From assembly GCA_018830045.1 (NCBI GenBank), contig JAHJTF010000016.1, forward strand, positions 1 through 35,085: a stretch of 35,085 nucleotides of DNA, in the 5' to 3' direction. The notes below the pieces were generated by a model. The model saw nothing but the letters and a program-made list of their open reading frames with translations, searched no databases and was not told the origin of the DNA. Shown here in pieces: positions 7,165 through 15,094 of the stretch. Made by a program: the position numbers and the translations under genes. Within the stretch, counting starts at the first letter, position 1. Each line of letters begins with the position of its first letter. This stretch comes from Patescibacteria group bacterium. Its GTDB lineage: Bacteria > Patescibacteriota > Microgenomatia > UBA1400 > PJMF01.

Positions 7165-8631
7165 GTGACTTGTCATCAAACTTTACAAAAATATTTTGGA
7201 TTTGATAATTTTAGATCGGGACAGCTCGATATTATTAATTCAATTCTTGCCAAAAAAGATACCCTGGCTATTCTTCCTACTGGTGGCGGCAAGTCACTTT
7301 GTTTTCAGATTCCAGGCTTGATGCTTGCAGGAACTACTTTAGTTATTTCACCTTTAATTTCTTTGATGAAAGATCAGGTTGATACTTTACTTAAAAAAAA
7401 CATAGCTGCCGCTTACATCAATAGCTCTTTAGATCTAAAAGAAATTAAAGATCGCCTATATCAACTCTCACAACAAAAATATAAATTTATTTATTTAGCC
7501 CCAGAACGACTACTGACAGCTCAATTCATTAAAGTTTGCAAGCAAATTAAAATTCCCCTGATTGCAATTGATGAGGCCCATTGCATCTCGATGTGGGGCC
7601 ATGATTTTCGGCCTGAGTATACTCAGATTAACCAGTTGATCAATCAGCTACCAATTCGTCCAACTATTACTGCTTTTACTGCCACTGCGACTTTAATAGT
7701 CAGACAAGACATTGTCGACAGCTTAAAACTAAGCCAACCCCAGATATTTCTTAACAGTTTTAGGAGAGATAATCTTTCATTTCATGCTACTACCTGCTTA
7801 GATAATTTTTCTCAAGAGTTAGCCTTATTTATTATTTTAAAAAAACACTACCATCAACCTGGAATCATTTACACTACTACCCAAAAAAAAGCTGAATACG
7901 TTGCCGCACTCATCACGCATTATTGGGGAGAGACTTTTCCTATCAAGGCCTATCATGCTGGTTTAGATAATAATTCTCGCGCAACTATTCAAGAACAATT
8001 TTTATGCAACAAGCTCCAAGTCATCACCGCCACCAATGCCTTTGGGATGGGCGTAGATAAACCCAATGTCAGATGGGTCATTCACTATCAACTCCCGGGA
8101 AATTTAGAAAATTATTACCAAGAGGCAGGCCGAGCTGGACGAGACCGTCAGCGTGCTGATTGTTATTTATTATTTAATTATGCTGATATTGAAATTCAAA
8201 AAATGTTTATCAACCAATCTCACCCTGATAAAAACGACCTCCTGCGAGCTTCACAAGTAAATCAACTTCGACAAATGGCTGGCTATGCTCAAAGCCAGAT
8301 CTGCCGACAGCAATTTATCTTAAATTATTTTGATGAAAAAACTAATGGCTGTGAACAGTGCGATGTCTGTCAAAATACCCAACTCAAACTAACTACTGCC
8401 GATCAAGAGTATTATCAATTTCTCTCAAGTATCAATCACTGCTTTCAAGCTCAAGTTTTTACCCCCAAGCTAATCCAACTGCTGTCAATTCATCGGCCTC
8501 AAACTCAAATAGATTTTCTTAAAATTCCAGGTATTGGCCCTGGCTGGGTAGAAAAGTGGTATAATTTAGTGTCTAAAATACTCGAGGAGAAAAACATTTA
8601 TGTCCATGACACTAAAACAACTTACAGCTGA
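7165..8631 (+). CDS. recQ: ATP-dependent DNA helicase RecQ
   Basis: 488 residues from GTG 7165. Superfamily 2 helicase with the RecQ motif 0 (FGFDNFRSGQ), Walker A PTGGGKS, DEAH box in AIDEAHCISMWGHDFRPEY, TAFTATAT, and motifs V-VI TNAFGMGVDKPNVR and QEAGRAGRDRQ. Zinc-binding cysteines follow in ICRQQ and CEQCDVC. The protein is shorter than E. coli RecQ (609); the winged-helix part is compressed and the last 45 residues, with LKIPGIGPGWVEKW, resemble the end of an HRDC domain. It unwinds DNA 3' to 5' in recombination and fork repair. A TAAAGT box ends seven bases before the GTG. The last 32 bases overlap the next gene. Confidence 0.93.
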   Translation: MTCHQTLQKYFGFDNFRSGQLDIINSILAKKDTLAILPTGGGKSLCFQIPGLMLAGTTLVISPLISLMKDQVDTLLKKNIAAAYINSSLDLKEIKDRLYQLSQQKYKFIYLAPERLLTAQFIKVCKQIKIPLIAIDEAHCISMWGHDFRPEYTQINQLINQLPIRPTITAFTATATLIVRQDIVDSLKLSQPQIFLNSFRRDNLSFHATTCLDNFSQELALFIILKKHYHQPGIIYTTTQKKAEYVAALITHYWGETFPIKAYHAGLDNNSRATIQEQFLCNKLQVITATNAFGMGVDKPNVRWVIHYQLPGNLENYYQEAGRAGRDRQRADCYLLFNYADIEIQKMFINQSHPDKNDLLRASQVNQLRQMAGYAQSQICRQQFILNYFDEKTNGCEQCDVCQNTQLKLTTADQEYYQFLSSINHCFQAQVFTPKLIQLLSIHRPQTQIDFLKIPGIGPGWVEKWYNLVSKILEEKNIYVHDTKTTYS

Positions 8632-8932
8632 ATACCAAAAAATTGCTGATTTTATTAATCAACATTGGCCTCTTAAAAATAAAGAACAACGCATTTTTGC
8701 TCGCACTATGAAGGTAGTTGAAGAACTAGGAGAGCTGGCTGATGAAATCCTCACCAGCATGAATCTTCAGCGAAAGTCAAAAATTGCTAAATTTAGTCAA
8801 GAAAATGTGGAGGATGAGTTGGCTGACGTGATGGCTTCCATCATTCTATTAGCTAGCGAATTAAAAATTGATTTAGATAAAATTATGAAAAAGAAAATTC
8901 AATATACTCGAGAAAGATTTGAGATTAATTAA
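8600..8932 (+). CDS. MazG-like nucleotide pyrophosphohydrolase
   Basis: 110 residues, one all-alpha NTP-PPase domain. The metal-binding pattern is clear: VVEELGELADE (EExxE) followed by NVEDELADVMA (ExxD). Members hydrolyse (d)NTPs to monophosphates, often as house-cleaning enzymes; the substrate cannot be read from the sequence. The gene starts inside the end of recQ with GAGGAG ten bases before the ATG, a clear Shine-Dalgarno site in a window where most genes lack one, suggesting translation within a recQ mRNA. Its 3' end overlaps the convergent Elp3 gene by eight bases. Confidence 0.87.
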   Translation: MSMTLKQLTAEYQKIADFINQHWPLKNKEQRIFARTMKVVEELGELADEILTSMNLQRKSKIAKFSQENVEDELADVMASIILLASELKIDLDKIMKKKIQYTRERFEIN

Positions 8933-10757
8933 GACTCATAAATTGATACAGCTCTCCATCATCAAACCCCTTTTTCCGATAATATTCTCTCGTACCAATG
9001 GCTGAAATGACAGCAAGCTTTTTATAACCGATTTTTGTCGCAATCTCTTTAGCCAATTGAATTAATTTGGTACCAAGGCCCAAATGCTGTGGGCGTTGCC
9101 TACCTCTTTTGCCAATTTTGACTGCTTGCCCATAAACGTGAATTTCCCGAATTACAGCACTCTCTCTCAATTCTTTAATAAACGGTTTTTCTTTGGGCAA
9201 ACTTAATCGCAAAAAAGCAACAATGCTGTCAGGCTGATTAGGCTGAGGCACCACAAACTGCAAAAACCTTTCTTCACCCACGCTGGTTTGATACACCACT
9301 TCAGTTAATTGAACCAATGCTTCATCAAACTTTTGGTGGCGTATTTCACGAGCTCGGATGTCGTACATTTGTTTTCCAAGACTATCTAGGTGTTGCGAAA
9401 CAATCTGACGAAAGTTAGTTTTTTTATTACCTTCGACAATATCTGTGGAAGGAATATCTCTCACGACTCTAGTTAAACGACAATACTCTGGAATATGGGT
9501 TAGAGCATGGCTTAAAACCTCTAATAATTCATCTTGGGTATAAGGTTGCCATCGCCCATCGCGATAATATTGCATTAACTCTGCGCTAGAAAGTAAAGAA
9601 CAGGGATAAATCTTGAGTTCATCGGGTCTAAAATCTGGATCACTAAATAATTTGTCAAAGTCTCTTTTATCATGCTCGACATTAGAACCATAAAGGTTGG
9701 CCATCCAGTGAGCGTGGATCTTAAATCCAGCCAGTCGCAATAGTTTCACAGCTCTTCTAGTTGCGGCCACATCATGACCGCGATGATTTTTTTCTAAAAC
9801 CCTGTCACTAAGACTCTGAAATCCAATCTGGGCTTTAGTAGCTCCTAAGCGGCGAATTCTGATTACCTCTGCTTGTGAAATATTATCTGGTCTCGTCTCA
9901 ATCACCAAACCCACACAACGCAAATATGCAGTTTCATTACTTTTTTGTTGTTCTTTTAGTTCGCTCCAACTTGCTGTTTGAAACTGATCAAACCCCCCTA
10001 GTTTTTCCGGAGCAGTATAAATTTCTGAAACAACTTGGTTGTAGATTTTTTCTAAACTCTTACCATCAATTTCTTTCTCATATAAATCCCGCTTATTCTC
10101 TTCAGGATTATTGCTTAAAGGGTGAGCTTTCATCTTGTTTAATTTTTGGCCCATCTGCTCATAGCGCTTAAGCACTGTGTCACAGCTACCCTTAGCTCCA
10201 TATTCATTCAAGGCTCTGAAACACTCTTTAATAAACCAGATTTGATAAAGCTGGGGATAGTGAGACCAGGTTCCACCCAAAATAATCAACTCAACTTTAT
10301 CAATGTTGTGACCAATCTCATCTAAAGCCTTGAGCCGGTTGTAGGTTTGCAAATAAGGATCAAAATAATTTCTCTCCGCCCGCTGTGCTCCTGGCTCATT
10401 AGCGAGATAGCTTTTAGGCATTCTAATATCACTTGGGCAGAAAATACATTTCCCAGGACAGGGAAATGGTTTAGTTAAAACTGTAACCGGGGTAACTCCA
10501 GAGCTAGTTCTAATGGGTTTTTTCCTTAAATAACGCATAATCGCGGATTGTTGCTTTTTTAACCCACAAGTACCAGCTAACTGCCGATAGGCGGTCACTA
10601 ACTCATATTTAGTGAATAATTCTCCTGGGGATTTAGAATATTTTTTGACAATTCTAGCCAGTTTCTTATTATCCAAATCATCAACTGCTTCTAGTTCTTT
10701 AAACAATGAAACTAATCGCCCCTGAGACTCTTGACTAAGTAGATGGTATGATGTCAT
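8925..10757 (-). CDS. elp3: Elp3-type tRNA uridine(34) acetyltransferase/carboxymethylase
   Basis: 610 residues, the full Elp3 layout. A basic N-terminal tRNA-binding region (1-85) is followed by a radical-SAM domain whose cluster cysteines are Cys100, Cys104 and Cys107 (CPGKCIFC), with the Elp3 hallmarks NEPGAQRAERN and LGGTWSHYP, and a C-terminal GNAT acetyltransferase domain (about 500-610) with the acetyl-CoA loop LGLGTKL and REYYRKKGF. Elp3 uses acetyl-CoA and SAM to make cm5U at the wobble uridine. A divergent gene, 26 bases away start to start, encodes a Trm9-like methyltransferase, which would act on exactly this product. TATAAT on the minus strand ends nine bases before the ATG; no Shine-Dalgarno site. 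Confidence 0.93.
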   Translation of the reverse strand: MTSYHLLSQESQGRLVSLFKELEAVDDLDNKKLARIVKKYSKSPGELFTKYELVTAYRQLAGTCGLKKQQSAIMRYLRKKPIRTSSGVTPVTVLTKPFPCPGKCIFCPSDIRMPKSYLANEPGAQRAERNYFDPYLQTYNRLKALDEIGHNIDKVELIILGGTWSHYPQLYQIWFIKECFRALNEYGAKGSCDTVLKRYEQMGQKLNKMKAHPLSNNPEENKRDLYEKEIDGKSLEKIYNQVVSEIYTAPEKLGGFDQFQTASWSELKEQQKSNETAYLRCVGLVIETRPDNISQAEVIRIRRLGATKAQIGFQSLSDRVLEKNHRGHDVAATRRAVKLLRLAGFKIHAHWMANLYGSNVEHDKRDFDKLFSDPDFRPDELKIYPCSLLSSAELMQYYRDGRWQPYTQDELLEVLSHALTHIPEYCRLTRVVRDIPSTDIVEGNKKTNFRQIVSQHLDSLGKQMYDIRAREIRHQKFDEALVQLTEVVYQTSVGEERFLQFVVPQPNQPDSIVAFLRLSLPKEKPFIKELRESAVIREIHVYGQAVKIGKRGRQRPQHLGLGTKLIQLAKEIATKIGYKKLAVISAIGTREYYRKKGFDDGELYQFMSLN

Positions 10758-10761
10758 TAGG

Positions 10762-10776
10762 CGTATATTATATACG
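10762..10776. promoter_or_regulatory. Palindromic bidirectional promoter of elp3 and the Trm9-like gene
   Basis: CGTATATTATATACG is a perfect 15-base palindrome lying between the two divergent start codons. On the minus strand it contains TATAAT (10772 to 10767), nine bases before the elp3 ATG. On the plus strand it contains TATATA (10769-10774), nine bases before the methyltransferase ATG. One symmetrical element thus supplies both -10 boxes with identical spacing, which would co-regulate the pair. Confidence 0.6.
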
Positions 10777-10783
10777 TTTTTTC

Positions 10784-11545
10784 ATGAACAAAATTTTTAT
10801 CCGTCAACTAAATCGCTTGAATCAGCAATTCTATCAACGGGTAGCAACTTCATTTAGTGATTCTAGGAGTTACTATTGGCAGGGCTGGAATAAACTTGTC
10901 CCTTACCTGAAAGAATTATCAAAGGATCGTCGTCGCCACATCACTGTGTTAGACATTGGTTGCGGCAACGGACGTTTTGGCTCATTTTTAGCACAACAAC
11001 TACAGGAAATTAAAATTAAATATATCGGCATTGACAATAGCGAAGAGCTTCTTAAAATTGCCCATTCACAGTCACTTTCTCAAAACATTAACTTTGAATT
11101 CATTAAGCTCGACATCATTGAGGCGTTATTAGATGGATCATTAGAAAAAAAACTTCAATCGCTTTCTCCTCATTTCATTATGGCCTTGGGAATGGTGCAC
11201 CACATCCCAAGTTTCAAGCTTCGCCAAAACTTTCTCTCTCAACTAGCTCATGTTTTATCTCAACCAGGATATTTGGCTTTTACCACCTGGAACTTTTTAG
11301 ATACCAAAAGATTCCAAAAAAAGATTGTCAACCCAAACCAAGTTAACATAGACCCACAAAAATTAGAAAAACATGATGTTATTTTAGACTGGAAGCGCGG
11401 TGAGACTGCGTATCGCTATTGTCATTATGCTGATCACGAAGAACTTCAAGCTCTCGTCCAAACTGCGCAACTAGAACAAGTTTCCCAGTTTAAAGCCGAT
11501 AGCAAAAGCGGTAAACTTAATACCTATACAATACTAAAAAAATAA
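10784..11545 (+). CDS. Trm9/ALKBH8-like tRNA (carboxymethyluridine) methyltransferase
   Basis: 253 residues from ATG 10784; the upstream in-frame ATG at 10748 lies in the elp3 start and across the shared promoter. Class I SAM methyltransferase with motif I VLDIGCGNGRFG (about 55-66), motif II YIGIDNSEELL and the post-motif MALGMVHHIP. Two features point to the Trm9/ALKBH8 family: the N-terminal VATSFSDSRSYYW, matching the family's A-x-x-F-S-x-T-R-x-x-x-W stretch, and the C-terminal AYRYCHYADHEELQAL. Eukaryotic Trm9 methyl-esterifies cm5U, made by Elongator, to mcm5U. Divergence from elp3 on a shared promoter fits this role. Trm9 needs Trm112 in eukaryotes; no homologue is visible here. Function is inferred. 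Confidence 0.7.
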   Translation: MNKIFIRQLNRLNQQFYQRVATSFSDSRSYYWQGWNKLVPYLKELSKDRRRHITVLDIGCGNGRFGSFLAQQLQEIKIKYIGIDNSEELLKIAHSQSLSQNINFEFIKLDIIEALLDGSLEKKLQSLSPHFIMALGMVHHIPSFKLRQNFLSQLAHVLSQPGYLAFTTWNFLDTKRFQKKIVNPNQVNIDPQKLEKHDVILDWKRGETAYRYCHYADHEELQALVQTAQLEQVSQFKADSKSGKLNTYTILKK

Positions 11546-11549
11546 CCAT

Positions 11550-12002
11550 ATGAAAAAAACTTTTATCTCTCTACTACTTGTGATACTTCCCTTCATAGGT
11601 TTGTTTGATGCTGGCTATGTCACTTATGAAGTTTTTAGCGGTAGAGTTCCAGTTTGCCGACCGCCTTTCCAATGCGCCACGGTGTTAGAAAATCAGTGGG
11701 CTTATATCGCTGGCCTACCGCTTTCTTTTTACGGATTTATTTTTTATGCCATTGTTTTTTCGTTAGCAGTTATGAATTTTTTAGAAATTAAACAAAAGAG
11801 GATAAAAGATGTCCGAGGAACTCTACGCAAACTAGCAACTTTTGGTTTCTTATTTGCAATCTATGTATTATTTTTAATGGCTTTTGTGATTAAAGCCTGG
11901 TGTTTGTGGTGCTTAATTTCCGCCATCATTCTCACCATATTTTTTATCACTAGTAGATCCTTAACTATAGCCAAAGAATCACCAACTAAAGAAGACCTCT
12001 AG
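11550..12002 (+). CDS. Vitamin K epoxide reductase (VKOR) family membrane oxidoreductase
   Basis: 150 residues with four predicted membrane helices. It has the four redox cysteines of the family: Cys36 and Cys42 in the first periplasmic loop, followed by the family-typical IAGLPLSFYG, and the active-site CLWC (Cys118-Cys121) at the start of the last helix. Bacterial VKORs reoxidise a DsbA-like thiol oxidase and pass electrons to quinone, taking the place of DsbB. No thioredoxin domain is fused and no DsbA-like gene is adjacent. It starts four bases after the methyltransferase gene with no Shine-Dalgarno site, so co-transcription is likely. Confidence 0.9.
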   Translation: MKKTFISLLLVILPFIGLFDAGYVTYEVFSGRVPVCRPPFQCATVLENQWAYIAGLPLSFYGFIFYAIVFSLAVMNFLEIKQKRIKDVRGTLRKLATFGFLFAIYVLFLMAFVIKAWCLWCLISAIILTIFFITSRSLTIAKESPTKEDL

Positions 12003-12019
12003 TCTCTTGAGATATTTCT

Positions 12020-12028
12020 TGGTAAAAT
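12020..12028 (+). promoter_or_regulatory. Extended -10 promoter of tRNA-Gln
   Basis: TGG followed by TAAAAT (12023-12028), 12 bases upstream of the tRNA; the start would fall near 12035. Confidence 0.5.
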
Positions 12029-12040
12029 AGTGATTCTTCA

Positions 12041-12111
12041 TGCCCCGTCGTCTAATGGCAGGACAGTGGCCTTTGAAGCCATTAATCTTGGTTCGAGTCC
12101 GAGCGGGGCAT
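12041..12111 (+). tRNA. tRNA-Gln (anticodon TTG)
   Basis: Acceptor TGCCCCG pairs with CGGGGCA; anticodon loop CTTTGAA gives TTG. The U1-A72 first pair is typical of bacterial tRNA-Gln. Discriminator T, no encoded CCA. The convergent dcd gene ends only four bases downstream. Confidence 0.95.
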
Positions 12112-12115
12112 CAGT

Positions 12116-12628
12116 TCACGGAGAATGTTGCTTAAAAAACCTGCCTCTATATTTAGCCTCACCCCTTGTTTCTTCAAAAATAATCTGACAAATTGGAATT
12201 CCTACCTGAATTTCTAGCGACATCGGACCAGCATTAGTCATCTCTAGAACCTGTTGACCTTCTGTGCCAGGATGAATAAAGTTGGCGGTGATATGTACTA
12301 GCAAACCCACTCTAGCCAAAGTACTGCGTCCCTGAATCCAACCACAGATGTTATTGGGTAAAACCAACGATTCAACGGTGATCCCATGAACCGACTCTCC
12401 TGGTAAAAGGGTGATGCTTTTCTCAACTTCAATTTTTTTGGTTACCTTGAGGTAATCAACCTTTTCCCCCACAATAAAACTGCCGTTAATTTTTTTAAAA
12501 ATTCTAAATGTATTTCCTAAATGAAAATCAATTGAAGCTGGGCCCACCTTACTTTCATCGTAAGGATCAATCTTGATCTTTCCTGATTTAATGTGGTTAA
12601 TAATTTCTTGTTTGGCTAAAACTGCCAT
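12116..12628 (-). CDS. dcd: dCTP deaminase (possibly bifunctional dCTP deaminase/dUTPase)
   Basis: 170 residues, trimeric dUTPase-fold family. Signatures: GPASIDFHLGNTFRIF near residue 30-44, GRSTLAR (100-106) and the catalytic Glu129 in VLEMTNAGP. It deaminates dCTP to dUTP, the precursor of dTMP; some relatives go on to dUMP, which cannot be decided by eye. The glutamate that deaminates cytosine is present, which favours deaminase over plain dUTPase. The minus-strand TATTCT box (12644 to 12639) ends ten bases before the ATG. It is divergent from the next methyltransferase gene and convergent with tRNA-Gln. Confidence 0.9.
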   Translation of the reverse strand: MAVLAKQEIINHIKSGKIKIDPYDESKVGPASIDFHLGNTFRIFKKINGSFIVGEKVDYLKVTKKIEVEKSITLLPGESVHGITVESLVLPNNICGWIQGRSTLARVGLLVHITANFIHPGTEGQQVLEMTNAGPMSLEIQVGIPICQIIFEETRGEAKYRGRFFKQHSP

Positions 12629-12678
12629 AGGTCAAGATAGAATAGCATTTTTTTATCTGGTAGAAAAGAGGTGGAGGG

Positions 12679-12684
12679 TATAAA
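12679..12684 (+). promoter_or_regulatory. -10 box of the FAM173-like methyltransferase gene
   Basis: TATAAA, 13 bases before the ATG at 12698, giving a leader of about seven bases. GAGG at 12669-12672 is upstream of this box and could not act as a ribosome site on such a transcript. Confidence 0.4.
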
Positions 12685-12697
12685 GTAAAATGTAAAC

Positions 12698-13240
12698 ATG
12701 CTTTTATCCAGTATCCAACTAATTTTTTTAGTTCTTTTCATTCGTCAAATTGCCATTGTTTTAATTTCCTGGTGGACGGGTACTCAATCAGATGTGCCTT
12801 TTCAATCCACTAAAAAATCAGTTCTTAAAAAATTAGTTAAATATTTAAACATTTCTCCAGACCAAAAAATTTATGATTTAGGGAGCGGGAGTGGGCGGGT
12901 GGCATTTTTCTTAGCTAAAAATACTCCGGCGAAAATTACAGGGGTAGAGAAGAACCAGCCTCTTTATTTGATTTCAAAATTCAAAAAATTATTTCACCCT
13001 CATCTTAGAATAAACTTCATTAATCAAGATCTATTTAAATTTAATTTATCAGATGCAGATGTTATCTACACCTATTTTTCCCCTCATGCCTACAAAAAAG
13101 CTCAAAACAAATTTGAGCAAGAGACAAAATCATCAGCGATTTTAATTGGCTGGAGATATCCATTTATAAGTTCTAAATTCAGATTGATACAAAAGATTGA
13201 GGATCAGCACACCATGTACATCTATCAAAAACAACGTTAA
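12698..13240 (+). CDS. Membrane-anchored FAM173-like SAM methyltransferase
   Basis: 180 residues. One N-terminal membrane helix (about 3-26) is followed by VPFQSTKKSVLKKLVKYL and a class I SAM site KIYDLGSGSGRVAFFLA with the acidic ITGVEKN loop, then NQDLFKFNLSDADVIYTYF. The order of anchor, P-x-S/T-P-like lead-in, DLGSGxGR and a D-L-S-x-x-D-V strand resembles the FAM173 family, whose human members methylate lysines of mitochondrial carrier and ATP-synthase c proteins. The residue after the SAM strand differs from the classical D/NPPY, which argues against an N6-adenine enzyme. A protein-lysine substrate here is inferred only from the family. Confidence 0.65.
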   Translation: MLLSSIQLIFLVLFIRQIAIVLISWWTGTQSDVPFQSTKKSVLKKLVKYLNISPDQKIYDLGSGSGRVAFFLAKNTPAKITGVEKNQPLYLISKFKKLFHPHLRINFINQDLFKFNLSDADVIYTYFSPHAYKKAQNKFEQETKSSAILIGWRYPFISSKFRLIQKIEDQHTMYIYQKQR

Positions 13241-13252
13241 ACTGATATTTAT

Positions 13253-13951
13253 ATGTCAAATTCTCAAACTTTTTTGACTCTTTTTAATCAAATCGAGCAA
13301 TTCTTAACCCAGCTCAACGACGCAACCGAGCACTATGGCTTTCGCCGATTAGTAGAAAACCTAAGTAAAACTAATGGATTGGTAGAAAATTACAAACTTG
13401 ATCTTGTTGATTACTTAGAGTTAAGAAACGCCATTGTGCATAAATCTTCAGGTGAACCAATTGCCGAACCTCACCCAGAAGTAATTGAAAAAATGCAACA
13501 AATTTATCAAATGTTAACTCATCCTCCGCGAGCCACTAGCATCGCTGCCTTCCCGGTTTATACCTGTACTACTAAAACGCCAATTTCAGAAGCAATCAAA
13601 AAAATGAATACCAACTTTTATACCTCGATTCCAGTTTATCATGATGAACAATTTGTGGGAGTATTTTCCGATCACTCGTTAACAAAATGGTTAGACCATA
13701 TCGACAAACCTCTCAGTCTTTCAAACATAATTATTGGTCAGGTTCAAAAGTATTTTGATCAGCCTGATGATAAATTTAACAGCTATCGTTTTATGCCAGA
13801 AGCAACTGACGTATTTACTATTAGACAAGCCTTTATTGCTTTTACTAAAGAAAAAAGGCGTCTTGGAGCTATCTTTCTAACCAAAACTGGCCATAAGAGT
13901 GAGCCCATTGATGGTATAATCACCGCCTGGGATTTACCCAAGATCGCCTAA
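13253..13951 (+). CDS. HEPN-like domain fused to a CBS pair
   Basis: 232 residues. The N-terminal 95 residues are helical and contain LELRNAIVHKS: Arg58-x4-His63 is the R-x4-6-H motif of HEPN domains, in the usual context before a helix end. Residues from about 105 on form two CBS modules: TPISEAIKKMNTNFYTSIPV with FVGVFSDHSLTKWL, and FTIRQAFIAFTKEKRRLGAIF with GIITAWDL. CBS pairs bind adenosyl ligands and regulate partner domains; many HEPN domains are RNases. A ligand-gated HEPN activity is an inference. It lies 12 bases after a methyltransferase gene and 15 bases before a GGDEF gene, so the three are probably co-transcribed. Confidence 0.65.
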   Translation: MSNSQTFLTLFNQIEQFLTQLNDATEHYGFRRLVENLSKTNGLVENYKLDLVDYLELRNAIVHKSSGEPIAEPHPEVIEKMQQIYQMLTHPPRATSIAAFPVYTCTTKTPISEAIKKMNTNFYTSIPVYHDEQFVGVFSDHSLTKWLDHIDKPLSLSNIIIGQVQKYFDQPDDKFNSYRFMPEATDVFTIRQAFIAFTKEKRRLGAIFLTKTGHKSEPIDGIITAWDLPKIA

Positions 13952-13966
13952 TTTTAGTTACTATTA

Positions 13967-14926
13967 ATGCAAGAAGACTTACCAGCTCTAAATGATCATG
14001 AATTCCATGATGCTGAACTAGCTAAAGATAACCCAATTAGCGACCGCCGTGACAGCGATTTTTCACTAAAAATAAGGAAAATTCAAGAACTTGCCCAAGA
14101 GTTTAATCTAAAACCCGATCCTGAAGAACTAGAAAATGACCCCCACTTCTGGTTTTTAATCTTACTTATATTTGACTCTAGAAGAGAAGTAGTTTTAAAA
14201 ATTTTTGAAGAATTTAAGATATCGAATCAAATTGGCGATGCCACGGTAATAGAAAAAGTGGTTCAAAAAATAGCCTTAGAATCTGCTATGGAGATAACCA
14301 AGGCTGGAGATATAGATAAATTAACAGGAGCTTGGACAAGAGGAAGTTTGCTTGGAAGAATTGAATTTTTTCAGATGTTTACTAAAGAGATGTCTCTAGA
14401 TTCAGAATATATCCTACTTCTTTACTTTATTGATATTGACCACTTTAAAACAATCAATGATGCCCGCGGTCACTCAGTCGGAGATGAAGTTTTAAAAAGA
14501 CTAATAGCAGTAGTTAAAAAATACATCAGAGACGAAGATGCAATTTTCCGTTACGGAGGAGAAGAATTTTGTGTACTGCAATTTGTTAACAAACATAATT
14601 TAAAAAAAGCTGCAACAGAAAGAGGAATAACCGTCCAAGAACTTATCAAGCAAATGGTAGAAGACTTCCGCCTATCAATCCGACAAGGGCTGGCTTTCCG
14701 TTTTGGCAGTGAAAGCAAGGAGACTCAATTAACCATATCTTTGGGCGCAATCCAAATAGACCCGGATGAGGATGGTGCTGGAGCAGTCAACCGAGCTGAT
14801 GGCCTAATGTATGTTGCTAAAAAAACTGGTCGAGATAGAAGCTTTACCCAATGGGATAAAATTTCCTCAAGGGTTAAATTATGGTTAATAATTAAAAAAA
14901 CCTTAAATGGAAATAATAAATGGTGA
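13967..14926 (+). CDS. GGDEF-domain diguanylate cyclase
   Basis: 319 residues without membrane helices. The first 115 residues are charged and of unknown fold. The GGDEF domain covers about 118-305: DKLTGAWTRGSL, FIDIDHFKTINDARGHSVGDEVL, and the active site RYGGEEF with GGEEF at 197-201. The inhibitory site RDED (188-191) sits exactly five residues before it, so both synthesis of c-di-GMP from two GTP and product inhibition look intact. The signal sensed is unknown. The -10-like TTTAGT ends eight bases before the ATG, but the spacing to the HEPN-CBS gene also suits an operon. Confidence 0.9.
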   Translation: MQEDLPALNDHEFHDAELAKDNPISDRRDSDFSLKIRKIQELAQEFNLKPDPEELENDPHFWFLILLIFDSRREVVLKIFEEFKISNQIGDATVIEKVVQKIALESAMEITKAGDIDKLTGAWTRGSLLGRIEFFQMFTKEMSLDSEYILLLYFIDIDHFKTINDARGHSVGDEVLKRLIAVVKKYIRDEDAIFRYGGEEFCVLQFVNKHNLKKAATERGITVQELIKQMVEDFRLSIRQGLAFRFGSESKETQLTISLGAIQIDPDEDGAGAVNRADGLMYVAKKTGRDRSFTQWDKISSRVKLWLIIKKTLNGNNKW

Positions 14927-14946
14927 CCGTTTTTGAACGGTGTCAC
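14923..14946. other. Hairpin at the end of the GGDEF gene
   Basis: CCGTT (14927-14931) pairs with AACGG (14936-14940), extended by GTGA/TCAC after a two-base bulge. It overlaps the GGDEF stop codon and faces the end of the minus-strand tRNA run. Neither strand has a good T run, so it is at best a weak bidirectional terminator. Confidence 0.35.
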
Positions 14947-14961
14947 GGTGTCTCCCAAATG

Positions 14962-15035
14962 AGCGGAAGACGGGACTCGAACCCGCGACCTTCTCCTTGG
15001 CAAGGAGACGCTCTAGCCAACTGAGCTACTTCCGC
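14962..15035 (-). tRNA. tRNA-Gly (anticodon GCC)
   Basis: Acceptor GCGGAAG pairs with CTTCCGC; anticodon loop TTGCCAA gives GCC. Discriminator T, no encoded CCA. Last of five tRNAs on this strand. Confidence 0.96.
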
Positions 15036-15094
15036 GATTTAGAATTCCTATTGTACACAGAGTACCAAAATTTGTGAACACTAACAAAAAATTG

